38,681 nt of DNA from an uncultured Microcaldota archaeon (GTDB lineage: Archaea > Micrarchaeota > Micrarchaeia > Anstonellales > Bilamarchaeaceae). Every line of letters starts with the position of its first letter. The stretch's first letter is position 1. Shown here piece by piece: positions 14,805 to 23,591 of the stretch. Below the pieces are notes generated by a model. It saw only the letters and a program-made list of their open reading frames with translations, ran no database searches and was not told the origin of the DNA. Location of the stretch: positions 1 to 38,681 of the forward strand of contig CAILMQ010000011.1 of assembly GCA_903835385.1 (NCBI GenBank). Reading direction: 5' to 3'. Both the position numbers and the translations under genes were made by a program.

Positions 14805-16565
14805 ATGATTGAGCGAAAACCGAATCCTACAGACGCGAAGACGTATTACCAGTTGGGCAACGATTACTACGAGAAGTCAGACTACGAGAAGGCCATAGAG
14901 AACTATAACATGGCCATCCTACTCAACCCGGTGTTCTCCGAGGCCTACTTCAACCGCGCCCTGTCTTATTATCAGCTCAAGAACTTCGACAAGTCCGTCG
15001 CGGACTACACCAAGGCCGCGGAGCTGGACCCCCAGAACCCGATAATCTACAATAACAGGGGCGACGCGTTCTACAGGAAGCAGGATTTCCAGACCGCGGT
15101 GAAGGATTACGACAAGGCCATAACCCTCAACCCCAACTACCTCAAGGCGTTCTACAACAGGGGGCTCTCCTACGCCTCCATAGAGGAGTACGAGAAGGCG
15201 GTGGAGGATTTCAGCAAGGTCATCCAGATAAAGGCGGACTTCGCCGAGGCCTACCACCTCAGGGGCCTGGCGCACGAGTACGCGGGCAGCATCAGCGACG
15301 CAATAGCGGACTACGAGAAGGCGCTGCAGCTCAACCCCGAGCTCGCGGAGGCCAAGACGCACCTGGAGAGCGCGAAGGCGAAGAAGGAGCAGGAAGGCAA
15401 GGGCGAGGGTGGCGGCGGCGGGGGGGCTGCCGGCGCGGACATAAAGATGCTCCAGAAGCCGACAATGACATTCAACGACGTCGCGGGCATGAAGAAGATG
15501 AAGGAGGAAATCCGCGAGGCAATCGTATACCCGATGATAAATCCGGACCTGGCCCGCAAGTACGGCAAGCTGGGAGGCGGCGGCATACTGATGTACGGCC
15601 CGCCCGGATGCGGGAAGACCTTCATAGTCAAGGCTGCCGCCGGCGAGTGCCAGGCGGGGTTCATAAACGCGAAGCTGTCCGATTTGCTGGACATGTACGT
15701 GGGCAACACCGAGAAGAACATACACAAGGTGTTCGAGCTGGCGCGCAAGCACGTGCCGTGCATACTGTTTTTCGACGAAGTGGACGCCCTCGGTGGCAGG
15801 AGGGACCAGCAGGAAGGCCAGCAGTACATGAAGATGGCCGTGAACCAGCTTCTCTACGAGATGGACGGCGTGGAGGCGAACAACCAGAACGTGCTGGTCA
15901 TAGCCGCGACCAACGCGCCCTGGGATGTGGACCCGGCGCTGAGGAGGTCCGGCCGTTTCAGCAAGCTGCTGTACATACCGGAGCCGGATTACGACTCGCG
16001 CGTCGCCATACTCAAGCTCCATGCCAAGAAAAGGCCGGTCGGGTCGCTGGTGCCGTTCAGGCTGCTAGGGACTGCGACCATGGGCTATGCCTCGGCCGAC
16101 CTCAAGGCGATTGTGGACGAGGCGGCGACCTACCCGTGGAGGGAGGCGTTCTTCTCCATAGAGAAGAAGGCGGAGAAGTACATCGAGCAGGGCATGGCCA
16201 AGGAGGAGGCCCATGAGAAGGCGAAGAAGGAGGTCTACCAGAGGTCGCTCAGCGTGGGCGATTTCACCAAGGCCATGATGAAGAAGAAATCCTCGCTGCC
16301 GCCCTGGTACGGCCAGGCGAAGAAGCAGATAGGCAAGCAGGAGGAAATCACCATAATAGACGGCAAGGAGCACAAGAAAGTGAGCGACAGCAAGATGGGC
16401 CCTGCGGAAAAGGAGTCCTTCAAGGAGCTGCTCAACGTCATAAACACCGGGAACCAGGCGTGGCACAAGTTCCTCGTGTACGGGGTGGTGCGCTACGCCT
16501 CGCTCGCGCTCCTGTTCCTCTACACGCTGGTCATCGACAGGAAGATAGTGCTGTCCTCGAAGTGA
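14805..16565 (+). CDS. TPR - AAA ATPase - membrane-anchor fusion protein
   Basis: A 586-residue protein. About five tetratricopeptide repeats fill residues 11-185 (units such as AYFNRALSYYQLKNFDKSVADYTKAAELDP). A Lys/Glu and Gly-rich linker follows. Then comes one AAA domain: Walker A GPPGCGKT 265-272, Walker B LFFDEVDAL with D324/E325, and the RRSGRF arginine-finger region. It resembles a single CDC48/p97 or FtsH-type AAA module. Near the C-terminus one hydrophobic segment (about 561-577) should anchor it in the membrane, leaving TPR and ATPase on the same side. It may unfold or remodel TPR-captured clients at the membrane; that role is inference. No protease domain is seen. Confidence 0.85.
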   Translation: MIERKPNPTDAKTYYQLGNDYYEKSDYEKAIENYNMAILLNPVFSEAYFNRALSYYQLKNFDKSVADYTKAAELDPQNPIIYNNRGDAFYRKQDFQTAVKDYDKAITLNPNYLKAFYNRGLSYASIEEYEKAVEDFSKVIQIKADFAEAYHLRGLAHEYAGSISDAIADYEKALQLNPELAEAKTHLESAKAKKEQEGKGEGGGGGGAAGADIKMLQKPTMTFNDVAGMKKMKEEIREAIVYPMINPDLARKYGKLGGGGILMYGPPGCGKTFIVKAAAGECQAGFINAKLSDLLDMYVGNTEKNIHKVFELARKHVPCILFFDEVDALGGRRDQQEGQQYMKMAVNQLLYEMDGVEANNQNVLVIAATNAPWDVDPALRRSGRFSKLLYIPEPDYDSRVAILKLHAKKRPVGSLVPFRLLGTATMGYASADLKAIVDEAATYPWREAFFSIEKKAEKYIEQGMAKEEAHEKAKKEVYQRSLSVGDFTKAMMKKKSSLPPWYGQAKKQIGKQEEITIIDGKEHKKVSDSKMGPAEKESFKELLNVINTGNQAWHKFLVYGVVRYASLALLFLYTLVIDRKIVLSSK

Positions 16566-16569
16566 GCCC

Positions 16570-17769
16570 ATGTCACCCCTTGTCAAAGGCGGCAGGGTTT
16601 TCCTGGAAGGGGGGTTCAGGGACGCTGACATACTAATTGAAAACGGGAAAATAAAGAAGGTCGGCCCCGGGCTGGATAAGGGGGGCGAGAGGCCCGTCAA
16701 CGCATCCGGGCTGCTGGTGGTGCCGGGCCTCATTGACCCCCATGTGCATTTGCGCGAGCCCGGCGCGGAATACAAGGAGGATTTCAGGACCGGGACCCGG
16801 GCCGCCGTGGCAGGCGGATTCACCACGGTCATGGACATGCCGAACAACAATCCCCCCACCACCACTGCGGAGCGCCTCGAAGAGAAGAAGAAACTCGCGA
16901 AGAAGAAGGCATTATGCGAAGTGCTGTTCCATTTCGGGACCACGGATTCCAATTTTGAGGAGGTAAGGAAAGCGGACCCCGGCTCGCTCAAGGTATACAT
17001 GGGCCGGACCACCGGGGAGCTCATGCTGAAGGAAAAGGATTCCCTGGAAAGGCATTTCTCGGAATTCGACCATCGTAGGCCCATAGTCGTGCACGCGTCG
17101 GACGATTCCCCTGACGAAAAAAAGAACCTGGCTGCCACCTACGCAAACGCGGGCCATGCGGCAAGCGTTGCCCAAAAGCACGGGCAAAGGGCCCACCTCG
17201 CCCACGTCTCCACGCCCCATGAAATCACGCTGTTCAAAAAATCGGCCAACACCACCTGCGAGGTCGCGCCCCACTACCTGTTCCTGTCCGCAAAGGATGC
17301 GAAAAGGCTCGGGCCCATGGGAAGCGCCTATCCGCCGCTCCGGAGCGAGCAGAAGCGCATCACCCTATGGCATTGCCTGGAGCGCATAGACTGCATTGCC
17401 ACGGACCACGCGCCGCACACAACGGAGGACAAGGAAGCCGGCGCGCGCGGATTCCCGGGCCTTGAGACCTGCCTTTCGCTCATGCTGGATGCGCACCATA
17501 AAGGGCTGCTGGGGATTGACTGGGTGATTCCGGCCATGACCGAAAACCCGGCGAGGATTTTCAACCTCAGGGGCAAGGGCAGGATAGCCGCGGGATACGA
17601 CGCGGACCTCACGCTCATTGACATGAAAAAGGAGTGGACCGTGGACGGTACGGAACTCCTCACGAAGTGCAGGTGGAGCCCGTTCGAGGGGAAGCGGCTC
17701 AAAGGCAGGGCGGTATCGGTCATGCGCAAGGGAGAGCTTCTCATGGAGGACGGGGAGCTTCGGGAATGA
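16570..17769 (+). CDS. pyrC: Dihydroorotase
   Basis: A 399-residue amidohydrolase of pyrimidine synthesis, converting carbamoyl aspartate to dihydroorotate. Motifs: DPHVHLREPG (metal His at 58 and 60, substrate Arg), FTTVMDMPNNNPPT, LAHVST, and the metal Asp at about 279 in TDHAPHTTEDKE. The position of the usual carboxylated Lys is less clear. The sequence fits class I dihydroorotases more than allantoinases. It starts four bases after the AAA gene stop and shows no clear ribosome binding site, so translation may be coupled. No other pyr gene is in the window. Confidence 0.92.
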   Translation: MSPLVKGGRVFLEGGFRDADILIENGKIKKVGPGLDKGGERPVNASGLLVVPGLIDPHVHLREPGAEYKEDFRTGTRAAVAGGFTTVMDMPNNNPPTTTAERLEEKKKLAKKKALCEVLFHFGTTDSNFEEVRKADPGSLKVYMGRTTGELMLKEKDSLERHFSEFDHRRPIVVHASDDSPDEKKNLAATYANAGHAASVAQKHGQRAHLAHVSTPHEITLFKKSANTTCEVAPHYLFLSAKDAKRLGPMGSAYPPLRSEQKRITLWHCLERIDCIATDHAPHTTEDKEAGARGFPGLETCLSLMLDAHHKGLLGIDWVIPAMTENPARIFNLRGKGRIAAGYDADLTLIDMKKEWTVDGTELLTKCRWSPFEGKRLKGRAVSVMRKGELLMEDGELRE

Positions 17770-17780
17770 TGCCCCTGTCC

Positions 17781-18305
17781 TTAACCCATCAGTATCCTGA
17801 GCTGCTCTCCGACAAGGTATCCGATTATCGCACCGGCCACGCCGAGAAGCGAGTACTGGATGCCGTGGCTGAGCACGCTCTCCTTGCTGATTTTCGCGGT
17901 GTATGCCCCTAGCACGAAAAGCAGCAGCACGCCCACGGCGAAGGAGGCGAGCATGGCCTGCCCGATGGAAAGAGCAGTGAACGGGACCACCATGGCAAGG
18001 GAAACCAGCACGGTCGCGCAGAACGAAGCCACCGCGTTGACCACGTTTTCATGCACGGAATGGACGTGGGTGCGCTCGCCCTCCGCGACCTGCGCCTTCT
18101 GGAGCCCGCGCTCCGTGGACTGCGAAATGTACATCCCGATTCCATTCGCAAAGGAATTCGACACTCCGGCGAGCACGCCGGCGATTATTGCCAGGCTGGA
18201 GCTCCGGGTGGCTGCGGCCGCCCCGATTATGGTGCCCAGCGAGCAGATGATGCCGTCCGTGGTGCCGAAGGCCGCGCCTTCGAGCGTCTCGCGCAATGAG
18301 ACCAT
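17781..18305 (-). CDS. VIT1/CCC1-family membrane protein
   Basis: A 174-residue membrane protein with about four to five hydrophobic helices. The first part, EGAAFGTTDGIICSLGTIIGAAAA, followed by AGVSNSFANGIGMYISQSTE, matches the VIT family, whose members move iron or manganese out of the cytosol into a compartment or the outside. It is short compared with typical VIT proteins (about 230) and lacks the cytosolic metal-binding domain between helices. Metal transport is inferred. It lies in a minus-strand group with a pilin and the CBS protein. Confidence 0.75.
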   Translation of the reverse strand: MVSLRETLEGAAFGTTDGIICSLGTIIGAAAATRSSSLAIIAGVLAGVSNSFANGIGMYISQSTERGLQKAQVAEGERTHVHSVHENVVNAVASFCATVLVSLAMVVPFTALSIGQAMLASFAVGVLLLFVLGAYTAKISKESVLSHGIQYSLLGVAGAIIGYLVGEQLRILMG

Positions 18306-18309
18306 TCTA

Positions 18310-18753
18310 TCAGGACCTGTCTATGTTTATCGTCGCCTCTCCGCTGGTACTGTTGTATACCGAGGTTATGGTGAACCTCGCCCAGCCCGACTGGCTCTGG
18401 AGCTGCTGGGGGTTGGCGATGGGATACTTGACAATTTCCACCACTTCACTCGGCCCGGACGGAGTGTCCATGGCTAGCACGACCTCGCCGCCGTGCTGGA
18501 CGGTCCGGGTGCTGAAGTTGGATACTCCGGGCGGGATGTAAACCTCGGCGACCAGGGACGTGCTGCTGCCCAGGGCGCCGACGGAGTTCGCCAGGTAGGC
18601 GAGCCTGAGCGCGGCCAGTTCCGCCTGGTATTCGCCTATCTGCGCGTTGGCCTCGTTGGTCTTGAAATAGACGAACATGAGCAAGGGTATGAAAACGACC
18701 AGCACCAGGCCGATGATGATGAGGAATTCTGTCGCCACCTGTCCTTTTTTCAT
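18310..18753 (-). CDS. Class III signal-peptide (pilin-like) protein
   Basis: A 147-residue protein with MKKGQVATEFLIIIGLVLVVFIPLLMFV at the start: short basic leader, Q at the processing site, Glu, and a hydrophobic helix. The mature part begins helical (NEANAQIGEYQAELAALRLAYLANSV) and ends in beta-rich Ser/Thr sequence with an NST sequon. Its ATG overlaps the stop of the upstream CBS gene (ATGA), so the two are probably translated together. Role in pilus or surface assembly is inferred from the signal type. Confidence 0.8.
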   Translation of the reverse strand: MKKGQVATEFLIIIGLVLVVFIPLLMFVYFKTNEANAQIGEYQAELAALRLAYLANSVGALGSSTSLVAEVYIPPGVSNFSTRTVQHGGEVVLAMDTPSGPSEVVEIVKYPIANPQQLQSQSGWARFTITSVYNSTSGEATINIDRS

Positions 18754-19865
18754 AGAACTTCCTCTTCCCGGCCGCTGTTGACCCGCCTGGCCTTCGTGTG
18801 CTTCTTCTCTTTCTTTTTCAAGAGCACGGCGTCCAGCTCATCGGCCAGCTGGTCCACGGCTTCCTTGAGCGCCTTGCGTTCTGTTGACAGCGAAATATGG
18901 CCGTCATCAGTGTCGAAGTAGAGGAAGACCTCGAACGTGGATTTGTCCTCCTTCACGTGCACAGAAACGTTCCTGATGTTGAATGATTTGGAGAACTTCT
19001 CGAGCACCCCGCCGATCTTGGCTTTTATCTCCGGGAACTGCCATATGCTGTCCTCCGTGAGGCCGGAGACCGACATGGATATCTCCTCTTTGGCGATCTC
19101 CTGTATCCTCCTGAATATGTCTATGGCCGAGAGCACGCCCACAAGCCCCTTGCCAGAGACCGAGACCGCGAGCACCGAGGACACGCCCTTGTCTATCATC
19201 CGCTTGGCCGCCTCTTCTATGGTGGACTGCTCGGGGATGGTCGTCACATCCGCCCTCAGGTAGCCGGATATCGGCATTTCAAGCCCGCTATCCACTTCCT
19301 TGACAACGTAGGGCTTTTTCTCGATCAGCCTCGGCTTCGTGAGATAGGACGCGAGGTCCAGGGTGGATATCACTCCCACGGGAGTGCCCTTCCTGGTGAC
19401 CACGAGGCGGTGGCAGCCATACTCTTTCATCATGCCCCTGGCCCTGGCCACGGGCGCGCTTTCATCAATGGTGTATACCGGCGAACTCATGAGCTCGGAT
19501 ATCCGGTTCTTCGGCACCAGCCCCTCCTCCACCATGGCCTTGAGCAAATCGGTGCGCGTGGTTATCCCGAGCGGCTTTCCGTCCGCGTCCACGACCGGGA
19601 GCGCCTTGAAATGGCCGAGCAGGAACGCGTTTATCTGGTCCAATATGGCGGTGTCCGGCTTCAGGACGGGCGGCTTGACCACGCAGTTCTCGCATTTCGT
19701 CTTTGCCGAGTCCGCGATGCCGTGCCTGAGGTTCCGGTCGTCTATTATCCCGTAGTATCTCTCGTTCTTGGTGACCAGGACCGCGGTTCCGGTCTCCATG
19801 AGCTCGTTTATGGCCCTGGACAGGTGTTCGTCTCCATCAAGCGTAAGCGACTTCGTTATCTCCAT
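18750..19865 (-). CDS. Four-CBS-domain protein with hibernation-factor-like tail
   Basis: A 371-residue protein. Four CBS units (two Bateman modules) fill about residues 1-265; a CENC insert lies in the first module. The C-terminal region (FNIRNVSVHVKEDKSTFEVFLYFDTDD... to LDAVLLKKKEKK) has the strand-helix pattern and basic end of the HPF/RaiA ribosome-hibernation fold. CBS modules bind adenosine nucleotides, so the likely idea is an energy-sensing ribosome silencer; archaeal CBS-domain hibernation factors have been reported, but identity with them is not established here. A strong GGAGGT site precedes ATG 19865. Confidence 0.8.
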   Translation of the reverse strand: MEITKSLTLDGDEHLSRAINELMETGTAVLVTKNERYYGIIDDRNLRHGIADSAKTKCENCVVKPPVLKPDTAILDQINAFLLGHFKALPVVDADGKPLGITTRTDLLKAMVEEGLVPKNRISELMSSPVYTIDESAPVARARGMMKEYGCHRLVVTRKGTPVGVISTLDLASYLTKPRLIEKKPYVVKEVDSGLEMPISGYLRADVTTIPEQSTIEEAAKRMIDKGVSSVLAVSVSGKGLVGVLSAIDIFRRIQEIAKEEISMSVSGLTEDSIWQFPEIKAKIGGVLEKFSKSFNIRNVSVHVKEDKSTFEVFLYFDTDDGHISLSTERKALKEAVDQLADELDAVLLKKKEKKHTKARRVNSGREEEVL

Positions 19866-19913
19866 GCGAATGACCTCCGTCTCAAAAACGCTATTGGGAT
19901 ATGGATGCGCGAA

Positions 19914-19938
19914 GTTTAAAAAGATAGATATTTATTAT
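19914..19938. promoter_or_regulatory. Divergent promoter boxes (CBS gene / scpA)
   Basis: ATATTTATTAT (19928-19938) lies 20-30 bases before the scpA ATG. GTTTAAAAAG (19914-19923, read CTTTTTAAAC on the minus strand) lies about 50 bases before the CBS gene, leaving room for its ribosome binding site. Confidence 0.45.
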
Positions 19939-19957
19939 TCGCCTCAGATATAACGCC

Positions 19958-20767
19958 ATGGCGACCGGTGTAGAAGTCACGTCTTCAGCCAGCTTGGAAA
20001 CGGAACCGCGTGCCCAAAGGCTGGACATAGACAGCATGGTAACCAAGCCGTCATGGAAGGCCATACTCCTCGAGCTCATTGAAAGCCGGCGCCTGGACCC
20101 CTGGAACATAGACATAGCCGAAATTTCCGACGCGTTTTTGAAAAAGGTCCGCGAGATGCAGGAGCTGGACCTGCTCGTGCAGGCGAACGTCATACTCGCC
20201 GCCGCCATACTCCTCAAGTACAAGTCCGAATACCTGAGACTGCTCCAGTACCAGGAGCAGATGAGCGATTACGTGGAAGGCGACGGGCAGGGCGTGCCCA
20301 TGGAGGACGTGCCCCAGCTCACGCTTTCATCCAGGATACCCCCGAAGCGGCAGATAACGCTGGACGAGCTCGTCCAGGAGATGGAAGGCATAATAAAGTA
20401 CGAATCCGACGAGCGGCTTTCCCGCAAGCCCAAGGGGGGCATAGACCAGATAGTGGACCTCAAGCTCAACAATGTGGACATCGAGGAGAGGATGGAACAC
20501 ACGATGTCGCGCATAAGGGGCAGCACCGACGAGGAGGGATGGACGCTCTTCTCGCGCCTGCTTGAGGACAGGGAGGACAGGCTCGAGCTCATATACGCGC
20601 TCATGTCCGTGCTCCATCTCACCCAGAAGGAGGCGATACTCATCAGGCAGGACAAGCTGTTCGGGGAGATATTCATAAGGCTGGCGGACGGCAATGGAAA
20701 GGCGGACGATGCGACGCAAGCGAAAGACAATGGCGCCGAAGCCGGGGATGCTGGAGAGGATTCGTGA
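19958..20767 (+). CDS. scpA: Condensin kleisin subunit ScpA
   Basis: A 269-residue protein. The N-terminal part (about 28-115) has the ScpA hallmark LLELIESRRLDPWNIDIAEISDAFL followed by ANVILAAAILLKYKSEYL. The C-terminal winged-helix (about 180-245) includes TLFSRLLEDREDRLELIYALMSVLHLTQKEAILIRQ, the part that binds the SMC head. ScpA links SMC heads in chromosome condensation. Neither smc nor scpB is in the window. It lies five bases upstream of purA in the same direction, probably as an operon. The final 25 residues are low-complexity and acidic. Confidence 0.9.
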   Translation: MATGVEVTSSASLETEPRAQRLDIDSMVTKPSWKAILLELIESRRLDPWNIDIAEISDAFLKKVREMQELDLLVQANVILAAAILLKYKSEYLRLLQYQEQMSDYVEGDGQGVPMEDVPQLTLSSRIPPKRQITLDELVQEMEGIIKYESDERLSRKPKGGIDQIVDLKLNNVDIEERMEHTMSRIRGSTDEEGWTLFSRLLEDREDRLELIYALMSVLHLTQKEAILIRQDKLFGEIFIRLADGNGKADDATQAKDNGAEAGDAGEDS

Positions 20768-20771
20768 TTCT

Positions 20772-22046
20772 ATGCCAACTACGGTCGTCGTGGGCATGCA
20801 GTGGGGAGACGAGGCCAAGGGCAAGATAGTGGACATGCTGGCCCAGGAACACGATTACATAGTGAGGTTCAACGGCGGGGACAATGCCGGCCATACAATA
20901 AGGCACGGCGAAAAGACCTTCAAGCTCCACCTGGTGCCTTCTGGCGTTTTCTATCCGGAAAAAACCAAGGTCATAGCGAACGGCGTGGTGGTGAATCCGA
21001 AGACGCTGCTCAAGGAGCTCCAGGAGATAGAGGCGGCCGGATATTCCATGAAGAACCTGGCCGTGAGCGAGTCCGCGCACCTCATAATGCCCTGGCACAT
21101 AGTGCTGGACGGCATAGAGGAGAGAAGCGGCGGCATAGGAACCACGAAAAAAGGAATCGGTCCCGCATACTCGGACAAAGCTGCGAGGGTGACTGCGGTT
21201 CGCACCGCTGACCTGCTGCTCGATGAAAAGGAATTAAGAGCGAAAATCGAGCGAATCGGGGAAGTCAAAAACTTAATAATCGGGGCGCTTGGGGGCGAAC
21301 GGCTCGATGTCGCGAAAATCGCTGACGAGACGGTTGCAGCCGCCAAGGCCATCCGCCCATACATCACGGATACCCGCTTCCTGCTTAATGGCGCGCTCGC
21401 GAAAGGCAAGAAAGTGCTGCTCGAAGGCGCACAGGGCGGGCTTCTGGACGTGGACCATGGCACTTACCCTTATGTGACCTCGTCCAACATGACCGCTGGC
21501 GGAGCGTGCACAGGAACCGGAATCCCGCCCTCTGCAATCAACAAGGTGGTCGGCGTGGCAAAGGCCTACACCACGCGCGTTGGCGCGGGCCCGTTCCCAA
21601 CAGAACTCACTGACGCGCTCGGAGAGAAAATCAGGCAGAAGGGAGGGGAGTTCGGCACCACCACGGGAAGACCCAGAAGATGCGGCTGGCTTGACCTTGT
21701 TGTCGTGCGCTACAGCGCGATGCTGAACGGCACTAACGAGCTGGCGCTCATAAAACTGGATGTGCTCGATGGCATGGAAGAGCTGAAGGTCTGTGTTGCT
21801 TATGAGGCTGGAAACGGAAAGCGGACAACTGATTTCCCGGCGGACATAAACGCTCTCGCGAAAATGAAGCCCGTGTACAAGGCGTTCAGGGGATGGCCTG
21901 TGTTCGACTGGAAAAAGGCCAAGGCGAAAAAGGACCTTCCAAAAGAGCTGCAGGAATACCTATCGTTCGTTGAAAAGGAGCTCAAAATCCCGATACGCTA
22001 CGTTTCCTACGGGCCGGCGAGGGAAGAGACGATTATTGTTCGCTAG
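20772..22046 (+). CDS. purA: Adenylosuccinate synthetase
   Basis: A 424-residue enzyme that joins IMP and aspartate with GTP in AMP synthesis. Signatures: GMQWGDEAKGKIVD (GDEAKGK at 12-18; the usual GDEGKGK has Gly for Ala), NGGDNAGHT, EGAQGGLLDVDHGTYPYVTSSN, and TTTGRPRRCGWLDLV. The length is that of the long bacterial/eukaryotic form, not the roughly 340-residue form found in several archaea. ATG 20772 is preferred to the track's 20694, which overlaps scpA. The last 14 bases overlap the convergent DHH gene. Confidence 0.95.
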   Translation: MPTTVVVGMQWGDEAKGKIVDMLAQEHDYIVRFNGGDNAGHTIRHGEKTFKLHLVPSGVFYPEKTKVIANGVVVNPKTLLKELQEIEAAGYSMKNLAVSESAHLIMPWHIVLDGIEERSGGIGTTKKGIGPAYSDKAARVTAVRTADLLLDEKELRAKIERIGEVKNLIIGALGGERLDVAKIADETVAAAKAIRPYITDTRFLLNGALAKGKKVLLEGAQGGLLDVDHGTYPYVTSSNMTAGGACTGTGIPPSAINKVVGVAKAYTTRVGAGPFPTELTDALGEKIRQKGGEFGTTTGRPRRCGWLDLVVVRYSAMLNGTNELALIKLDVLDGMEELKVCVAYEAGNGKRTTDFPADINALAKMKPVYKAFRGWPVFDWKKAKAKKDLPKELQEYLSFVEKELKIPIRYVSYGPAREETIIVR

Positions 22047-23007
22047 CGCATCCCGGGTTCTCCATCCTGGCCTGAAGCGCCTCCACGCAGCGCGCGAGCG
22101 CCTCCTGCGTGTGAACCTTAACAGTTGCACCAGCGGCCTTTGGATGCCCGCCTCCGTTCCCGCCGAGCGAGATGCCAACGTCCTTCATCACTTCATTGAG
22201 CTCAATGGAAACCGACTTGCGCGCCCTCGCGGATATGCGCGTCTCGCGCTCGCGGTCCTTCCAGCTCGCCACGAACGCCACGTCCGCGGCTTCGGAAAGC
22301 ACCTGTGCGGCGTCGGATTCGTTGGAGCCGACTTCGGACGTGGCTATCACCAGGCCTCCGGAATAGACCACGCTGACCCTCTGGCACGCCTTAAGTATCG
22401 CCATCTTGACATCCGCCCTTGCCTCGGGCTCCGCGACCTCGAGCAGCTCGTGGTAGGTCGCGCCGCAGATTTTCATCAGCCTTGCCAGGGTCTCGAAGGT
22501 CTCCACACGCCCGGACTTGAAGCGGGCGGTGTCGGATATCACCGCGCAGGCGAGCGCGAACGCGGTCTCCTTGTCGATTTCCGGAAGCAGCGCTGCGATT
22601 ATTTCCGCGGTGGAAGGGGACTTGTCGTCCACTATGAAGGCGTCGGACTTCATGTCCCTGCCCTGGGGGTGGTGGTGGTCTATCACGAGCAGTATCTTCC
22701 ATTGTTTCGCGGGCTCCAGCAGGGTGTAGGCCGCGGTGTCCACCACAAGAAGGCCGGCGTATTCCTTCCTGTCCAGCTCCCGCAACGGGAGGACCTGGAT
22801 GTCCAGCCGCTCCACGAGCGCCTTCGCGTTCTCGTCAAGCTCGTCGGTGGCTATCACTGATTCGGGCAAAATGCGGTGCATGGCATAGGCGCATGCCAGG
22901 CCGTCCACGTCGGTCTTCCTGTGGGACGTCACGACGAGCCTGGATTTCCCGTTGTTGGAGAGGAAATTCCTGAAAATCTCCCTATCCTCCGGGCTGGGCG
23001 GCGCCAT
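22033..23007 (-). CDS. DHH/DHHA1 phosphoesterase (NrnA/RecJ-like)
   Basis: A 324-residue protein. Motif order fits DHH phosphodiesterases: SHRKTDVDGLACAYAM near the N-terminus, LVVDTAAY, VIDHHHPQ (the DHH signature), ACAVISDTARF, and the DHHA1 substrate-binding motif GGNGGGHPKAAGATV. These enzymes degrade short oligonucleotides, cyclic dinucleotides or pAp. Its size is that of NrnA-like enzymes, not the larger archaeal GAN/RecJ. It follows prefoldin beta with overlapping ends and may be the last gene of the superoperon. Confidence 0.88.
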   Translation of the reverse strand: MAPPSPEDREIFRNFLSNNGKSRLVVTSHRKTDVDGLACAYAMHRILPESVIATDELDENAKALVERLDIQVLPLRELDRKEYAGLLVVDTAAYTLLEPAKQWKILLVIDHHHPQGRDMKSDAFIVDDKSPSTAEIIAALLPEIDKETAFALACAVISDTARFKSGRVETFETLARLMKICGATYHELLEVAEPEARADVKMAILKACQRVSVVYSGGLVIATSEVGSNESDAAQVLSEAADVAFVASWKDRERETRISARARKSVSIELNEVMKDVGISLGGNGGGHPKAAGATVKVHTQEALARCVEALQARMENPGCASEQ

Positions 23008-23338
23008 AGTCCTTCATCCGCTCCTGGAGCGACTTCTGCGCACTCATGACCGAATCGCGGAGCTTCTCCTCCTGCTTGGCCTGCGCGTTGAGCTTCACTT
23101 CGAGGAGCTCCTGCCTGTCTTTGAGCTCCTTCTCCGCTTCCGCCCTGTCGCTGAGCATCATTATGGAGCCTATGGAGCGGTATATCGCGCCCTTGGCCTT
23201 CTTGAGCTCCTCGGCCGCGTGCTTCACTTCGTTGAGCTGCAGCTGGAGCTGGTGCTTCTGTATGAGCACCACTTCGAGCTGCTTTTCGAGATTCTCGTAT
23301 TCCAGTATGTCCTGGTCTATTTTGCTGTCTCTTTTCAT
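22982..23338 (-). CDS. pfdB: Prefoldin beta subunit
   Basis: A 118-residue protein with two long coiled-coil helices (about 5-45 and 75-113) joined by beta hairpins (AKGAIYRSIGSIMMLSDR), the pattern of the beta-class prefoldin. Prefoldin hexamers hand unfolded proteins to the chaperonin. ATG 23338 (MKRDSKIDQD) is used in place of the track start at 23383, because the longer form would overlap Pcc1 and family length is about 115-120. Position after Pcc1 matches the common archaeal order. Confidence 0.9.
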   Translation of the reverse strand: MKRDSKIDQDILEYENLEKQLEVVLIQKHQLQLQLNEVKHAAEELKKAKGAIYRSIGSIMMLSDRAEAEKELKDRQELLEVKLNAQAKQEEKLRDSVMSAQKSLQERMKDYGAAQPGG

Positions 23339-23348
23339 ATCCGCACCC

Positions 23349-23591
23349 CTAGGCATCATTAGTATTCTTCTCGATAGATTCAAAAACCTGGAGGTTCCTC
23401 AGCAGGCTGTTGGCAGCCGCCCGGAACGCAACCACGTCGTCCGCTTCTATTTTTATGGTGAGCGATGCGCCGGACAACCGCACCGAGCATGCCGAGCGCC
23501 CGAAACCCTTCTCGCCTGCGAGCGCGGTTGCGGCTGATTTCGCCGCTGCGACGGAATCGAACTCCACCTCAATCCTTCCCTTTGCCTTCAT
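23349..23591 (-). CDS. pcc1: KEOPS subunit Pcc1
   Basis: An 80-residue protein with the Pcc1/CTAG strand-helix layout: GRIEVEFDSVAAAKSAATAL, then SLTIKIEADDVVAFRAAANSLLRNLQVFESI. In KEOPS, Pcc1 forms the dimer core for t6A tRNA modification with Kae1, Bud32 and Cgi121. ATG 23591 is used; GGAAGG-type purines lie upstream. The start overlaps the end of the Brix gene by 23 bases in another frame. Position between Brix and prefoldin beta is the usual one. Confidence 0.85.
   Translation of the reverse strand: MKAKGRIEVEFDSVAAAKSAATALAGEKGFGRSACSVRLSGASLTIKIEADDVVAFRAAANSLLRNLQVFESIEKNTNDA

Noticed and set aside
14919-16022. 367-aa minus-strand ORF
   Set aside because: It is the antisense shadow of the TPR-AAA gene, whose motifs are unambiguous.
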